DNA of 8,524 nucleotides. Origin: an uncultured Solirubrobacter sp. GTDB taxonomy: Bacteria; Actinomycetota; Thermoleophilia; Solirubrobacterales; Solirubrobacteraceae. The position numbers and the translations under genes were made by a program. Below, piece by piece: positions 1 through 5,575 of the stretch. Positions within the stretch are counted from its first letter, which is position 1. Each line of letters starts with the position of its first letter. The stretch is taken from positions 1 through 8,524 of the forward strand of contig CALMNS010000067.1 of the NCBI GenBank assembly GCA_937871635.1. Reading direction: 5' to 3'. The notes below the pieces were generated by a model, which saw only the letters and a list, made by a program, of their open reading frames with translations, was not told the DNA's origin and did no database searches.

Positions 1-74
1 ACCCCGGCGTTGGCCGAGGAACTGCGGCACCGGCGCCGCGGCACGGCGGGCCGCCCCGGCGCCCGCGGGGACGG

Positions 75-392
75 CTACCGGCTGAGCATCGGCGACGGCG
101 GGATCTGCGTCTCGCCGCCGGGCCGGGGGAGGATCATCCCGACCTCGTCCACGAAGCAGTAGGACCAGTTCTCCCCGGGCTCGAGCGACCGGATGAGGAC
201 GTGATCGGCGGCGGTGCGATGCGCCGTCGCGTGCCGGTTCGGGCTGTCGTCGCAGCAACCGACGTGGCCGCAGGTCAGGCAGATCCGCAGGTGCATCCAC
301 TCGTCGCCGGTGCGCAGGCAGTCCTCGCACCCGTCCACCGCCTCGGGGAGCGTGTCGAGGGTCACCTGATCGAGATGGGTGCAGCGGGCCAT
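75..392 (-). CDS. UBP-type zinc finger domain protein
   Basis: A 105-residue protein that is almost entirely one ZnF-UBP domain. The metal-ligand pattern is visible: C4 and H6 near the N-terminus, C22-x2-C25, C38-x2-C41 followed by H43 and C46, then H54, H58 and H64. An aromatic/acidic stretch follows (W76, Y78, F80, D82). In eukaryotes this fold binds the C-terminal di-glycine of free ubiquitin. Bacteria carry short stand-alone versions whose partner is unknown, so ubiquitin binding should not be assumed here. There is no signal peptide or membrane segment, so it is probably cytosolic. The ATG at 392 is chosen because the next in-frame start (GTG, residue 10) would remove C4 and H6. No clear Shine-Dalgarno sequence precedes it. 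It lies 120 bp downstream of the VOC gene on the same strand. Family assignment is firm; role is unknown. Confidence 0.9.
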   Translation of the reverse strand: MARCTHLDQVTLDTLPEAVDGCEDCLRTGDEWMHLRICLTCGHVGCCDDSPNRHATAHRTAADHVLIRSLEPGENWSYCFVDEVGMILPRPGGETQIPPSPMLSR

Positions 393-470
393 GTCCGTGT
401 TCGCTTTCGTCGGTCGGGTCTGCGAACGGTACCCGGCTCGGCGCGCCGGCCATGGGCGGGCGCCGGATCG

Positions 471-493
471 CCCCCGGCCCCCCCGATCGCCCC
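471..493 (-). other. Putative G-quadruplex motif between two minus-strand genes
   Basis: Read on the minus strand this stretch has G4, loop CGATC, G7, loop CC, G5. The G7 run can supply two G-triplets, so four G-runs with short loops are available. It sits 20 bp past the VOC stop and about 80 bp before the UBP zinc-finger start. If the two genes are co-transcribed it would lie in the mRNA between them. In DNA this GC-rich such motifs arise by chance, so function is inference. Confidence 0.35.
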
Positions 494-512
494 GCGCCGC
501 GCCGCGGACCCG

Positions 513-998
513 CTAGCTCGCGGTGACGCCGTCGGCCGCTTCGCGCAGCGCGGCGATGTCGAGCTTGCCCATCTGGAGCATCGCCTTCATCGCGCGCTCG
601 GCCCGCTTGGGGTCCGGATCGGCGAAGAGCTCCTCCATCCCGGCCGGGACGACCTGCCACGACAGGCCGTAGCGGTCCTTGAGCCAGCCGCACGGCCCCT
701 CGGAGCCGCCCTCGGACAGCTTCTCCCAGTAGTAGTCGACCTCCTCCTGGTCGGCGCAGTCGATCTGGAAGGACACGGCCTCGTCGAAGGTGAACTCGGG
801 GCCGCCGTTGATGCCGACGTAGCGCTGCCCGTCGAGCTCGAATTCCACCGTCATCACCATCCCGGACTCCCGCGGGCCGGCGTCGGTGTAGTGGGTCCGG
901 TTGACGATGCGCGAGTTGTTGAAGACGGAGACGTAGAAGGCGGCGGCCTCCTCCGCCTCGGTGTCGAACCAGAGGTTGGGGATGATCTTCTGCGGCAC
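513..998 (-). CDS. VOC family protein, PhnB-like (3-demethylubiquinone methyltransferase-like fold)
   Basis: A 161-residue protein of the PhnB/VOC (glyoxalase-bleomycin resistance fold) superfamily, the type annotated under the Pfam family formerly called 3-demethylubiquinone-9 3-methyltransferase. Typical family pieces are the opening KIIPNLWFDTEAEEAAAFY (residues 4-22), VEFELDGQRYVGINGGPEF (51-69), FQIDCADQEEVDYYWEKLSEGG (split around residues 77-98), and WLKDRYGLSWQVVP (105-118). The tail at 130-145 (ERAMKAMLQMGKLD) is also usual. The old methyltransferase name is misleading: these proteins have no SAM-binding domain, and most have no known substrate. The reading frame is open further upstream, but the GTG at 998 is chosen because AGGAGG sits six bases before it and the family sequence begins there. 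It has no export signal. It is divergent from the small exported-protein gene. Confidence 0.9.
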   Translation of the reverse strand: MPQKIIPNLWFDTEAEEAAAFYVSVFNNSRIVNRTHYTDAGPRESGMVMTVEFELDGQRYVGINGGPEFTFDEAVSFQIDCADQEEVDYYWEKLSEGGSEGPCGWLKDRYGLSWQVVPAGMEELFADPDPKRAERAMKAMLQMGKLDIAALREAADGVTAS

Positions 999-1004
999 GT
1001 CAGG

Positions 1005-1010
1005 CCTCCT
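1005..1010 (-). promoter_or_regulatory. Ribosome binding site AGGAGG deciding the GTG start of the VOC gene
   Basis: CCTCCT on the plus strand reads AGGAGG on the minus strand, six bases before GTG at 998. It favours that start over the open-frame extension to 1091. Confidence 0.8.
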
Positions 1011-1016
1011 CGCTTG

Positions 1017-1036
1017 AGCGGGAACGGGCTCCCGCT
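1017..1036. promoter_or_regulatory. Inverted repeat in the VOC / exported-protein divergent region
   Basis: A perfect 7-bp inverted repeat, AGCGGGA and TCCCGCT, around a 6-base spacer. It lies just upstream of the VOC ribosome binding site, in the 131-bp divergent intergenic stretch 999-1129. It could be an operator or a 5'-leader hairpin of the VOC mRNA, or chance in GC-rich DNA. I saw no convincing -35/-10 pair in the stretch. Confidence 0.25.
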
Positions 1037-1129
1037 GCGGACAGTGGTGATGCAGACCGGCGCCGGCGAGCGAACTCATCGCCACCGGCATCGTTGCGCG
1101 AGCGCGCGCCGACTGCTATGCCGCCGGGC

Positions 1130-1477
1130 ATGAAGAAACCGCTGGCCGTCGCCGTGTCCTCCGCCCTCCTGGTCGCCGCCGGGGCGCCCGTCGCGCAGGG
1201 GGCCGCCTACCAGTCCTGCGCCCCGGTGAAGGACCCCTACGCCGGTACGCGCTACGAAGGCGTCGACCTGAGCCGGATCCAGGCCCTGCGCGTCTCCTGC
1301 ACGACCGCCCGGCGGACCGCGCGCGGCGCGCACCGCCGTGCCCTTGGGCTGACCCCGGACGAGAGCGGCGTGCGGAGCTTCACCTGGAGCGGCTGGCGGG
1401 TGACGGGCGACCTGCGCGGCTCGAGTGACCAGTACGTGGCGAGGAAGGGCACCCGCCGGGTCCGCTGGCGTTTCTAG
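1130..1477 (+). CDS. Small exported protein of unknown function
   Basis: A 115-residue protein with a clear Sec-type signal peptide: basic start MKKP, hydrophobic core AVAVSSALLVAAGAPVA and a likely cleavage near QGAA. The mature part is about 90 residues and very basic. It has two or more cysteines (in YQSCAP and RVSCTT), a segment DPYAGTRYEGVDL, a run of Arg-rich helix (ARRTARGAHRRALG), and a C-terminal beta-like half (FTWSGWRVTGDLRG, then YVARKGTRRVRWRF). It resembles small hypothetical exported proteins I associate with Solirubrobacterales, but I cannot name a family. Start is uncertain. ATG 1130 gives the most typical signal peptide, ATG 1118 adds four residues, and neither has a good Shine-Dalgarno. 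The stop is only 13 bp from the convergent DUF2294 stop. Export is well supported; function is not known. Confidence 0.7.
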   Translation: MKKPLAVAVSSALLVAAGAPVAQGAAYQSCAPVKDPYAGTRYEGVDLSRIQALRVSCTTARRTARGAHRRALGLTPDESGVRSFTWSGWRVTGDLRGSSDQYVARKGTRRVRWRF

Positions 1478-1490
1478 GGCGCCCGTCGGG

Positions 1491-1937
1491 CTACGGCTCG
1501 GCGCGCTCCGTCCGCGACGGCCCCTCTTCGCCCCGGGGGTAGAAGACGAACACCTCGACGGCCTGCCCGCCGGCCTCCGTGTCGATGGCGCTGTGGAACG
1601 CCCGCACGGTCCGGCCGGTGATGCGCTCGATCGGCTCGCAGAACTCGCGGACCGTCGCGTACTGGAAGAAGAGCCGCGTCTCGCGCAGGCGTTCGTGCTC
1701 CCCCATCCGGTGGAGATTGCGCTCGGCGGGCGTGTAGGTGTCCTCGAGCACGGTGATGAGCGCGTCGGGACCCGCCCAGTGGGAGCGCGTGGTGGTCGGC
1801 CCGCGCCCGAACTGCTCCTTGTAGAGCCCGACCATCGCGGTCGAGACATCGGCGAGGACCGTGGAGCGCGGGTCACCGTCGGGCTGCGCCGGCTCGGGCG
1901 GCCGGGGCTCTTCGGTCGTCGTGGACTCGTCGGTCAC
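1491..1937 (-). CDS. DUF2294 / MpsC-like domain protein
   Basis: A 148-residue soluble protein. After a Pro/Glu-rich, low-complexity N-terminus (residues 1-24), the domain runs from about 27 to 135. Its hallmarks are STAMVGLYKEQFGRGPT (32-48), WAGPDALITVLEDTYTPAE (54-72), the run from about 85 to 112 containing LRETRLFFQ and REFCEPIERITGR, and a final strand VEVFVF (127-132). This is DUF2294, the Pfam family later named MpsC after a staphylococcal membrane-potential-generating locus. The biochemical role of MpsC itself is poorly defined, and no MpsA- or MpsB-like membrane partner is present here, so a link to ion transport should not be inferred. The GTG start at 1937 is preceded by AGGAG at nine bases. 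The frame stays open far upstream, but that extension overlaps the divergent reductase and looks unlike protein. Confidence 0.88.
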   Translation of the reverse strand: MTDESTTTEEPRPPEPAQPDGDPRSTVLADVSTAMVGLYKEQFGRGPTTTRSHWAGPDALITVLEDTYTPAERNLHRMGEHERLRETRLFFQYATVREFCEPIERITGRTVRAFHSAIDTEAGGQAVEVFVFYPRGEEGPSRTERAEP

Positions 1938-1946
1938 GTGGGTGCG

Positions 1947-1951
1947 CTCCT
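1947..1951 (-). promoter_or_regulatory. Ribosome binding site deciding the GTG start of the DUF2294 gene
   Basis: CTCCT on the plus strand reads AGGAG on the minus strand, nine bases before GTG at 1937. The 79-bp divergent gap 1938-2016 also holds a direct repeat AAGCGT at 1968 and 1980, spaced 12 bp. I saw no confident promoter there. Confidence 0.65.
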
Positions 1952-2016
1952 GTCGGAGGACGAAGGCAAGCGTCTTCCTAAGCGTAGGGGCGCGCGGAGG
2001 CGGGGAATGGACGGAG

Positions 2017-3105
2017 ATGGAACAGCGACAGCTCGGCGCGAGCGGCCTGCGGGTCTCCGCCCTCACCCTCGGCACCATGACCTTCGGCGGGCAGGGCAAG
2101 TTCGCCAACGTCGGCACGACCGACCTCGAGGGGGCGCGCCGCCAGATCGACCGGTGCATCGACGCCGGGGTGACGCTGATCGACACGGCCGACGTGTACT
2201 CCGGCGGCGCGTCGGAGGAGATCGTCGGCCAGGCGCTCGAGGGGCGCCGCGACGACGTCCTGGTCGCCTCGAAGGTGCGCTTCTCGATGGGGGAGGGGGC
2301 CAACGACGCCGGGCTGTCGCGCCACCACGTGATCCGCGGATGCGAGGCCAGCCTGCGACGGCTGGGAATGGATCACCTCGACCTCTACCAGGTGCACCAG
2401 TGGGACGGCCAGACGCCGATCGAGGAGACGCTCGAGGCGCTCGACGACCTCGTCCGCTCGGGCAAGGTCCGCTACGTCGGCTGCTCGAACTACGCGGCGT
2501 GGCAGATGGTGAAGGCGCTGGGGATCGCCCACGCGCACCACCTCCCGCGCTTCGTCAGCACCCAGGTCTACTACTCGCTGCAGGAGCGCTCGATCGAGCA
2601 CGAGATCCTGCCCGCCTGCCTCGACCAGGGCCTCGGGGTGCTCGTCTGGAGCCCGCTGGCCGGCGGGCTGCTGTCGGGCAAGTACCGCCGCGGCCAGTCC
2701 GGGCCGGAGGGGGCTCGGCACCTGACGGAGTGGAGCGAGCCGCCCGTCTACGACGAGGACGGGCTCTACGACACGATCGACGTGCTCGTCGAGATCGCCG
2801 AGGGCCACGGGGTCTCCGCCGCGCAGGTCGCGCTCGCCTGGCTCCTGCGCCGCCCCGGCGTCAGCACGGTCATCATCGGCGCGCGAACGGACGAGCAGCT
2901 CGCCGACAACCTCGAGGCGGCCGGCCTCGCGCTCTCCGACGAGGACGTGCGCCGGCTCGACGAGGTGAGCCGCCCGCCGCTGCCCTATCCGCTGTGGCAC
3001 CAGGCGATGACCGCCTCCGAGCGGCTCGGCCCGGCGGACCTCGCCTACATGCAACCGCACCTCGACGCGCTCCAGGCGGCCCAGGCCAGCGACGAGGACG
3101 GATGA
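2017..3105 (+). CDS. Aldo/keto reductase (NADPH-dependent oxidoreductase)
   Basis: A 362-residue aldo/keto reductase, a cytosolic (beta/alpha)8 barrel that reduces aldehydes or ketones with NADPH. The catalytic tetrad is complete: D56 and Y61 in IDTADVYSGG, K86 in VASKVRF, and H127 in LYQVHQWD. The family signature MDHLDLYQVHQWD at 118-130, the substrate/cofactor loop YVGCSNYAAW (153-162), and the cofactor-phosphate segment VIIGARTDEQLADN (285-298) are all present. Length is slightly above the usual 310-340 because of a C-terminal extension (about 325-362) that may shape the substrate pocket. The specific substrate cannot be read from sequence. ATG 2017 is chosen because the family begins at MEQRQLGASGL and purine-rich sequence (GGGGA about ten bases before, ACGGAG directly before) precedes it. 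The frame stays open further upstream over the DUF2294 gene, which argues against a longer protein. A hairpin terminator follows within three bases of the stop. Confidence 0.95.
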   Translation: MEQRQLGASGLRVSALTLGTMTFGGQGKFANVGTTDLEGARRQIDRCIDAGVTLIDTADVYSGGASEEIVGQALEGRRDDVLVASKVRFSMGEGANDAGLSRHHVIRGCEASLRRLGMDHLDLYQVHQWDGQTPIEETLEALDDLVRSGKVRYVGCSNYAAWQMVKALGIAHAHHLPRFVSTQVYYSLQERSIEHEILPACLDQGLGVLVWSPLAGGLLSGKYRRGQSGPEGARHLTEWSEPPVYDEDGLYDTIDVLVEIAEGHGVSAAQVALAWLLRRPGVSTVIIGARTDEQLADNLEAAGLALSDEDVRRLDEVSRPPLPYPLWHQAMTASERLGPADLAYMQPHLDALQAAQASDEDG

Positions 3106-3107
3106 CG

Positions 3108-3133
3108 CCGAGGGCGGCCGGGGCCGCCCTCGG
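3108..3133. terminator. Hairpin terminator between convergent genes
   Basis: A perfect 12-bp inverted repeat, ccgagggcggcc and ggccgccctcgg, with a two-base centre (effectively an 11-bp stem with a 4-base loop). It starts two bases after the aldo/keto reductase stop and ends 14 bp before the dodecin stop, so it can serve both strands. There is no strong T-run on either side, as is common in very GC-rich actinobacteria. Confidence 0.8.
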
Positions 3134-3147
3134 TTCCCTCCCTCGCG

Positions 3148-3363
3148 CTACTCCTCGGTGCCGTACTTGAACGAGATCGCCAGGCGTACCCGGTAGTTGA
3201 CCACCGCGCCGTTCTCGATGGTCAGGTCCTGGCGGACGACCTCGGCGACGCGGAGGTCGCGCACCGTCTTCGCCGCGGTCTCGACCGCGGTGCGGGCGGC
3301 GGCATCCCACGAGTCGGTGCTGACCCCGATCACCTCGGTGACGCGATAGACGCTGTCGGCCAT
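3148..3363 (-). CDS. Dodecin family protein lacking the flavin-stacking tryptophan
   Basis: A 71-residue protein with the dodecin fold pattern. Strand VYRVTEVIGVS (5-15) is followed by one helix (SWDAAARTAVETAAKTVRDL, 18-37), then strand VAEVVRQDLTIENG (39-52) and strand VNYRVRLAISFKYG (55-68). Dodecins form hollow dodecamers that store or buffer riboflavin/FMN, using a tryptophan just after the helix (LRWFEV or LDWFEV in flavin-binding members) to stack on the isoalloxazine ring. Here that spot reads LRVAEV, with V39 in place of tryptophan. W19 lies at the start of the helix and is not equivalent. The flavin role is therefore doubtful; it may be a structural or different-ligand paralogue. 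ATG 3363 has GGGGAGGA four bases upstream. It is monocistronic, divergent from the MFS gene. Confidence 0.9.
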   Translation of the reverse strand: MADSVYRVTEVIGVSTDSWDAAARTAVETAAKTVRDLRVAEVVRQDLTIENGAVVNYRVRLAISFKYGTEE

Positions 3364-3589
3364 ACGGTCCTCCCCTGGTTTGAGTGACGAGCCCGCGAGT
3401 CTTTCACCGGCTAGGCAAATGGCGGCGGCGGTGCCCGACTTGGTTTCAATGGTGACAAGTCCTGGCGCGTGGGCGTTTGCTCGAATGAGCACGAGGAAAG
3501 GGCCGCCGACCACAGCTGCGACACCGCTCAAGGACGCGGCCGGGTCGGGCCGAGCGGTGAAGCGCACCGGCACTCAGGGGGAGGCGTTG
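3364..3589. other. Divergent intergenic region between dodecin and MFS transporter genes
   Basis: This 226-bp non-coding stretch must hold promoters for both genes. It is locally richer in A and T than the flanking genes, especially 3376-3490. A short inverted repeat ACTTG (3438-3442) and CAAGT (3456-3460) with a 13-bp spacer lies near its middle and could be an operator. I did not find a -35/-10 pair good enough to call. The plus frame is open back to 3380, but that reading has no recognisable protein character. Confidence 0.5.
3577..3584 (+). promoter_or_regulatory. Ribosome binding site deciding the MFS transporter start
   Basis: GGGGGAGG lies five bases before ATG 3590. It decides against the earlier in-frame starts in the open frame that reaches back to 3380. 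Confidence 0.85.
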
Positions 3590-5227
3590 ATGGCTGAAGT
3601 CGCGGGGAAGGGGACAACGCTCCGCACGATCGAGACGAACATCCCGGCGCGGTTGGACCGGCTGCCGTGGTCGAAGTGGCACTGGATGGTCCTCATCGGC
3701 CTCGGGACGGTGTGGATCCTCGACGGCCTCGCCGTCACGATCGTCGGCGCCCTGGGCGGCCGGCTGTCGGAGGAGGGCTCCGGCCTCGAGCTCAGCGCCG
3801 CCCAGATCGGCGCCGCGGGTTCTGCCTACATCCTCGGCGCCTGCGCCGGCGCGCTGTTCTTCGGGCGCCTCGCCGACCGGATCGGCCGCAAGAAGCTGTT
3901 CATGCTCACGCTGTTCATCTTCATGACCGGCAGCGTGCTCACGGCGTTCTCGATGAACTTCGTGTGGTTCCTGGCCTGCCGCATCATCACCGGGGCCGGC
4001 GTCGGCGGCGAGTACTCGGCCATCCACTCCGCGGTCGACGAGTTGATCCCCGCCCGCGTGCGCGGCGCGGTGGACCTCCTCATCGGCGGCTCCTTCTGGA
4101 TCGGCACGATCCTCGGCTCGCTCGCATCGCTGCTGCTGCTCGACACGTCGCTGTTCGCGATCGACGTCGGCTGGCGCATTGCCTTCGGCATGACCGCCGT
4201 CATGGGCCTCGCCATCCTCCTGGTGCGGCGCAACGTGCCCGAGAGCCCGCGCTGGCTCTTCCTGCACGGCCACGATCAGGAGGCCGAGCGAGTCACCCGC
4301 GACATCGAGCGCCAGATCACGGAGTCCACGCGACAGGAGCTCATCGAGCCGCGCCGCACGATCCGCGTCAAGCAGCGCCCGCCGATGGGCATCGGCGAGA
4401 TCGCCGGCGTGGTCTTCAAGCTGTACCCGAAGCGCACGTTCGTCGGGCTGTCGCTCTTCACGGGCCAGGCCTTCCTCTACAACGCCATCTTCTTCACCTA
4501 CGCGCTCGTCCTCACCGAGGTCTACGGGGTGAACGCGGGCAGCGTCGGCCTCTACCTGCTCCCGTTCGCGGTCGGCAACTTCTGCGGTCCGCTGTTCCTC
4601 GGACGCTTCTTCGACACGGTCGGGCGCAAGCCGATGATCGCGGGGACTTACATCCTCTCGGGGATCCTGCTCATCATCACCGGCATCCTGTTCAAGAACG
4701 GGACGCTCGACGCCACGACCCAGACCATCGCGTGGTGCATCATCTTCTTCTTCGCGTCCGCCGGTGCGAGCGCGGCCTACCTGACCGTCTCGGAGATCTT
4801 CCCGATGGAGACCCGGGCGATGGCGATCGCGTTCTTCTACGCGAGCGGCACCATCGTCGGCGGCTTCGGCGGGCCGCTGCTGTTCGGCGCGCTCATCGAG
4901 GGCGGCGACCCGGACCAGATCTTCATCGGCTACCTGGTCGGAGCCGTGGTGATGATCTTCGGCGGCATCGTGCAGGCGACCATGGGCGTCGAGGCCGCCC
5001 AGCGCGACCTCGAGGACATCGCCCCGCCGCTCTCCGCCACCGAGGAGGAGCTCGACGAGCCCGGAGAGGAGGCCGATCCGTACACGGCCGGCCGCGACGA
5101 AGGCCGCGGCACCGCGCACGCCCCGCGCCACGACGGCGAGGTCCCGACCGATCCGGTCTCGCGCGCGAGCGCCGAAGACGCCGCGCCCGGCTCCTCCACC
5201 ATCCGACCCCAAGGAGACGATCGATGA
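3590..5227 (+). CDS. MFS transporter, sugar-porter-like
   Basis: A 545-residue inner-membrane transporter with about 12 membrane segments between residues 32 and 467. Family signatures are present: acidic D45 in the first membrane helix (WILDGLAVT), loop 2-3 motif GRLADRIGRKK (92-102), RIITGAGVGGEYSA (131-144), PESPRWL (217-223) at the end of the first half, the matching loop 8-9 motif GRFFDTVGRKP (338-348), and SEIFPMETRA (401-410). These place it in the sugar/metabolite:H+ symporter branch of the major facilitator superfamily, but substrate cannot be told. After the last helix comes an unusual hydrophilic, acidic tail of about 80 residues (466-545). The start follows a strong ribosome binding site. 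The stop overlaps the next gene in ATGA, so the two are almost certainly one transcript with coupled translation. Confidence 0.95.
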   Translation: MAEVAGKGTTLRTIETNIPARLDRLPWSKWHWMVLIGLGTVWILDGLAVTIVGALGGRLSEEGSGLELSAAQIGAAGSAYILGACAGALFFGRLADRIGRKKLFMLTLFIFMTGSVLTAFSMNFVWFLACRIITGAGVGGEYSAIHSAVDELIPARVRGAVDLLIGGSFWIGTILGSLASLLLLDTSLFAIDVGWRIAFGMTAVMGLAILLVRRNVPESPRWLFLHGHDQEAERVTRDIERQITESTRQELIEPRRTIRVKQRPPMGIGEIAGVVFKLYPKRTFVGLSLFTGQAFLYNAIFFTYALVLTEVYGVNAGSVGLYLLPFAVGNFCGPLFLGRFFDTVGRKPMIAGTYILSGILLIITGILFKNGTLDATTQTIAWCIIFFFASAGASAAYLTVSEIFPMETRAMAIAFFYASGTIVGGFGGPLLFGALIEGGDPDQIFIGYLVGAVVMIFGGIVQATMGVEAAQRDLEDIAPPLSATEEELDEPGEEADPYTAGRDEGRGTAHAPRHDGEVPTDPVSRASAEDAAPGSSTIRPQGDDR

Positions 5228-5520
5228 GCCCGGCCCCGAGCGAGCAGGAGCGCCGGCCCCGCGGCCAGCGGGGTGGCTACACGCCGTTCCCCGGGAGCTC
5301 GAGCCACGACGAGGAGGAGAACCAGTGGTGGCTCGATCGGGAGGTCTCGCTGATCGAGAACCTGCTCAAGGAGGAGGGTGAGCTGCCGCGCAAGGAGATC
5401 GGCGAGAAGCTCGGATGCAAGTACTGGGGCCCGCTGCGGTTCCGCCGCGCGCTCAAGGAGGCGGTGGAGCGGGGCACGATCCGCAAGGCGGGCGGGAACC
5501 GGTACGCCGCCACCGGATAG
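5224..5520 (+). CDS. Small winged-helix-like protein coupled to the MFS transporter
   Basis: A 98-residue protein whose ATG shares bases with the transporter stop (ATGA, 5224-5227). AAGGAG lies seven bases upstream at 5211-5216, inside the transporter gene. Residues 1-35 are polar and probably disordered. Residues 36-96 look like a small winged helix: helix WLDREVSLIENLLKEEG (36-52), helix LPRKEIGEKLG (54-64), a candidate recognition helix PLRFRRALKEAVERG (70-84), then a short wing IRKAGGNRYAA (86-96). The second half is strongly basic, consistent with nucleic-acid binding. There is no membrane segment. I do not recognise a named family. Its position suggests a regulator or accessory partner of the transporter, but that is inference. 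Codon use matches its neighbours. A hairpin follows ten bases after the stop. Confidence 0.8.
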   Translation: MSPAPSEQERRPRGQRGGYTPFPGSSSHDEEENQWWLDREVSLIENLLKEEGELPRKEIGEKLGCKYWGPLRFRRALKEAVERGTIRKAGGNRYAATG

Positions 5521-5530
5521 TCGCCGGGCG

Positions 5531-5554
5531 TCGCGCGGCGCTCCTGCCGCGCGA
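5531..5554 (+). terminator. Probable hairpin terminator after the transporter/winged-helix pair
   Basis: Perfect 9-bp arms TCGCGCGGC and GCCGCGCGA around the 6-base loop GCTCCT, extendable by one G-C pair (5530/5555). It sits ten bases after the winged-helix stop and 21 bases before the deacetylase start. No T-run follows. It might end the upstream transcript or be a processing/attenuating hairpin before the deacetylase gene. Confidence 0.55.
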
Positions 5555-5575
5555 CCCGCCTGATTGACTGCGCGG

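Noticed and set aside
1..163. Possible 3' end of a plus-strand gene entering from the left edge
   Set aside because: All plus frames are open at the edge with high GC at third positions. One ends at 85 and another at 163, the latter overlapping the UBP gene by 89 bases. Too little sequence is visible to prefer any, and no motif is recognisable.
201..1133. A 310-codon plus-strand open frame across the UBP and VOC genes
   Set aside because: It runs antisense through two well-supported genes and the gap between them, has no family resemblance, and is explained by GC-driven lack of stops.
1938..2303. N-terminal extension of the DUF2294 protein through the open frame upstream of GTG 1937
   Set aside because: The extension lies antisense over the aldo/keto reductase start region, is Ser/Arg/Pro-rich without family similarity, and the GTG has a good ribosome binding site.
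1978..3060. A 360-codon open frame antisense to the aldo/keto reductase
   Set aside because: It is low-complexity Arg/Val/Leu/Asp sequence mirroring the codon bias of the real gene. The reductase has its full catalytic tetrad.
3380..3589. 70-residue N-terminal extension of the MFS transporter
   Set aside because: It has no transporter similarity and lies in the divergent promoter region. GGGGGAGG before ATG 3590 marks the start.
3446..5212. A very long open frame (588 codons) antisense to the MFS transporter
   Set aside because: It is dominated by Asp, Glu, Arg, Ala and Gly, with no recognisable domain, as expected from reading opposite a high-GC gene. The transporter on the other strand has full family signatures and a strong ribosome binding site.
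3667..5223. Plus-strand frame inside the transporter, continuous with the winged-helix-like gene
   Set aside because: The part before 5224 is an Arg/His/Pro-rich shifted reading of the transporter. Only the part from ATG 5224 onward, with its own ribosome binding site, is protein-like.
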